Assembly: GCA_029561505.1 (NCBI GenBank)
Contig: JAKQXK010000290.1
Coordinates: forward strand, 1-5,791
Length of the DNA: 5,791 bases
DNA from: Spirochaetota bacterium
Lineage (GTDB): Bacteria > Spirochaetota > Leptospiria > Turneriellales > Turneriellaceae
Reading direction: 5' to 3'
The notes under the pieces were generated by a model that worked only from the letters and a program-made list of their open reading frames with translations, was not told where the DNA came from and did not search any database. Positions 3,887-5,791 of the stretch are shown here, piece after piece. A program made the position numbers and the translations under genes. Positions within the stretch are counted from its first letter, which is position 1; every line of letters starts with the position of its first letter.

Positions 3887-5791
3887 CTAATTAAAGCCCA
3901 TAAATCTCTTGAACTTTCGCCACGTCGTGCGTGGTCTTTTTACAGCAATACCGGCCCCAACCGCCGGATAAAACAGCATAAAATTTCGGTCGGCAAATGC
4001 CCTGAGCATCATTTCAGGCAGTCGCGCATGTATTTTTTCTTCAGGGTAGCGAAAAGTACGCTCGAGCACGGCAATCGTGAATGCGTTCGGGTTAGGGTCA
4101 AGCGTCAGCAGATCAAGACCCGCGTGTATCTGCCCGGCGCGCGTTGTATACGGTGTGCGCTTTTCTTCGGCGCCAAGATGCTGTTCAATCTCAGAGAGAA
4201 CCGCCGGGTCAGCAAAAAACACCAGCTCAGAGCGCAAGCGGCGTGAAATCTGAATAATGAGCGGCAGCCAGACCTCGCGGCTTTCGAGCATGGTTCGGTT
4301 CGCAACGACGACGTTGATATGGCTCGTCAGTGCAAGGTCTGCCTGCAGATGCGCCGCCAGAATTGAATTGTTCAGCGCAATTTCGCTCAACGATTCAAGA
4401 AATGAATACCCTTGCGGTCTTTGCAGCGTCGGTATCGCGCCCAAACCCAGCAAAATACGGTCGGCGATGAGTTCGCGCGCGGTACGCGCCACTGCCCGAA
4501 TACGGTCGTCGTCGATACGCGTCGACAACTGCACAACCTGATCGCGCGCGGCATAGAGTGGTATAATTTCGTTGAACTGGGCCTCGACCGCGCGAATTTT
4601 TGCCTCAGTCTGATCGGTATCGGCCACCACGTTCAGCGGATGAATACGCGCAGATCGGCCCGAGTGACCAAGGTGCGCCGCGAGATTCAAGAGCGGCAGC
4701 ATCGTTTCGGGATTGCTGACCGGCAGCAGTACACGCGCATCGGGAACCGGCTCTTCTGGCAAGTCGGCCTCAGGTGTGCGCAGCGCAACGAGCACCGACA
4801 AAATTTCGTTTGCGACAAGGTACAGCAACAGAGCCTGCAGCGCCGCTACCGGATACACGCCACGCGCGGCCCCCATGAACAGCAGAACAACGACGATGGG
4901 GTTCTTGCGCGTGAGCTGCTGCAATGACAATCGATGCCCGCGCGCGCGTAAGTTCAGCAGGTAAACGCTGACGAATCGTATGGTCCAGGTTAATGCTGTT
5001 AATGCAATAGCGACTATGCAATTGGTTAAGGTCACTGGCCCCGTCAGAACCAGCGTATAACCGAGCATAATGAAGAATGCCGGCACGAGCAGGCTATGCC
5101 CGGTGAAGCGCAGGCGTTCGAGAATCTTCGAGCCTTCGGTCACAAAGCGCGCCATAACAAACCCGGCGGCGAATGCCCCGAGCAGTGGCTCGACTGACGC
5201 ACGCCGCATCAGCAATGTGATGCCGATTAACAAGACGAGCATGAGGTAATAGATCGCATAAGATTCTTCACTTACCTGACGCAACAGCAGCCTGAGCGCC
5301 TGCGGCACAAAAGTGATGAGTAAAATCAGAATCAGCATGATGCCGACCGCAACCTGCAGCAGGTCTGCTGTTAACGCCTCGCGCTGCGCATACGCTCCCA
5401 GAAGCGCCAGCGCCACGAGCAAAGAAATTTCTGAGACAAAACCAAAAAGACCCGCTTCGCCAGAAATGAGGTTGTGCCGAAACGAATCGCCGACGACCTG
5501 CCTTCGCCGGCCGGGGGCATGTGCTGCGGCAATAAGGCCTGCGAATGTCGCTGCAGCCGCTCCCAGTTGCAGCCAGAAAAACGCCAGCATTGCCACGGGT
5601 ACCGCGACAACGAGCTGAGTTATCACCGCTGTCAGAATATCCGAAGCGCGCCAGGCGAAGCGCGCGTCCCATTCGGTTTCCAGCGCCGCCAGAAAAACAA
5701 CGAAAATTGCCCCCAGTTCTGCAAGTTCGCTCGTGAGGCTGCGCTGCGGCAGAACAAAAGGCAGCGCAAGGGCGAGCGCGCCGCCAAAGAG
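3887..5791 (-). CDS. Cation:proton antiporter (CPA2-like) with C-terminal USP-like cytosolic domain, N-terminus cut by window edge
   Basis: The frame is open from the right edge to a TAG at 3889-3887, giving 634 visible residues. A GTG at 5626 is internal, because the 55 residues before it (including LAELGAIFVVFLAALETEWD) are clear antiporter sequence; the true start lies beyond 5791. Visible residues 1 to about 337 are the Na+/H+ exchanger domain (PF00999) with many membrane helices, ending in the conserved-looking MGAARGVYPVAALQ (306-319). At the usual ion-site helix, where CPA families have ND, DD or QD, I read Ser120-Glu121 (FGFVSEISLL). After a short linker, about 352-535 resemble a universal-stress-protein-type domain (ARVLLPVSNPETMLPLLNLA at its start). 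The rest is cytosolic with a basic end (RKFKRFMGFN). The protein should exchange Na+ or K+ for H+ across the inner membrane; the ion is unknown. It is convergent with the outer-membrane protein gene and shares its terminator. Confidence 0.9.
   Translation of the reverse strand, partial: LFGGALALALPFVLPQRSLTSELAELGAIFVVFLAALETEWDARFAWRASDILTAVITQLVVAVPVAMLAFFWLQLGAAAATFAGLIAAAHAPGRRRQVVGDSFRHNLISGEAGLFGFVSEISLLVALALLGAYAQREALTADLLQVAVGIMLILILLITFVPQALRLLLRQVSEESYAIYYLMLVLLIGITLLMRRASVEPLLGAFAAGFVMARFVTEGSKILERLRFTGHSLLVPAFFIMLGYTLVLTGPVTLTNCIVAIALTALTWTIRFVSVYLLNLRARGHRLSLQQLTRKNPIVVVLLFMGAARGVYPVAALQALLLYLVANEILSVLVALRTPEADLPEEPVPDARVLLPVSNPETMLPLLNLAAHLGHSGRSARIHPLNVVADTDQTEAKIRAVEAQFNEIIPLYAARDQVVQLSTRIDDDRIRAVARTARELIADRILLGLGAIPTLQRPQGYSFLESLSEIALNNSILAAHLQADLALTSHINVVVANRTMLESREVWLPLIIQISRRLRSELVFFADPAVLSEIEQHLGAEEKRTPYTTRAGQIHAGLDLLTLDPNPNAFTIAVLERTFRYPEEKIHARLPEMMLRAFADRNFMLFYPAVGAGIAVKRPRTTWRKFKRFMGFN

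Noticed and set aside
4412..4927. Plus-strand open frame of 171 codons
   Set aside because: It is antisense to the cytosolic and late membrane part of the antiporter, Arg/Gln-rich and without motifs.
5624..5626. GTG at 5626 as the start of the antiporter gene
   Set aside because: The frame continues upstream to the window edge with 55 residues of antiporter-like membrane sequence, so the start is outside the window.

Overview
The window is a compact piece of bacterial chromosome, moderately G+C-rich by eye, with six protein genes and almost no spare DNA. Signs of a diderm (Gram-negative type) bacterium are a lipoprotein signal, a predicted outer-membrane beta-barrel with a cleavable signal and C-terminal Phe, and a TatA-type translocase protein. 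The relaxed lipobox (AISC) and the weak or absent Shine-Dalgarno sequences at several starts would fit a spirochaete of the Leptospirales with moderate G+C (Turneriella or Leptonema type). This placement is an inference and was not tested by any search.

Layout. Positions 1-1590 hold a minus-strand pair: a small lipoprotein gene (1132-1590) and, three bases downstream, an AI-2E/PerM-family membrane protein (1128 to beyond the left edge). A 120-bp divergent intergenic region (1591-1710) separates this pair from the plus-strand genes tatA (1711-2037), argB (2092-2988) and a YjbH-like outer-membrane beta-barrel protein (3083-3841). A strong bidirectional terminator (about 3848-3884) then separates these from a convergent minus-strand cation:proton antiporter gene with a cytosolic USP-like tail (3887 to beyond the right edge).

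How the genes relate. The theme is the cell envelope: a membrane permease with a co-transcribed lipoprotein, a Tat pore subunit, an outer-membrane protein and an ion antiporter. The arginine-biosynthesis kinase ArgB sits alone, away from other arg genes. ArgB carries the N-terminal helix and C-terminal signature associated with arginine-feedback-inhibited enzymes.

The most interesting non-coding signals lie around tatA. Its leader can fold a long interrupted stem that buries part of the Shine-Dalgarno and the whole start codon, and a smaller upstream hairpin competes for the same bases. A second, GC-rich hairpin lies in the short gap between tatA and argB. I found no mobile element, CRISPR array, tRNA, rRNA or obvious new multi-gene system.
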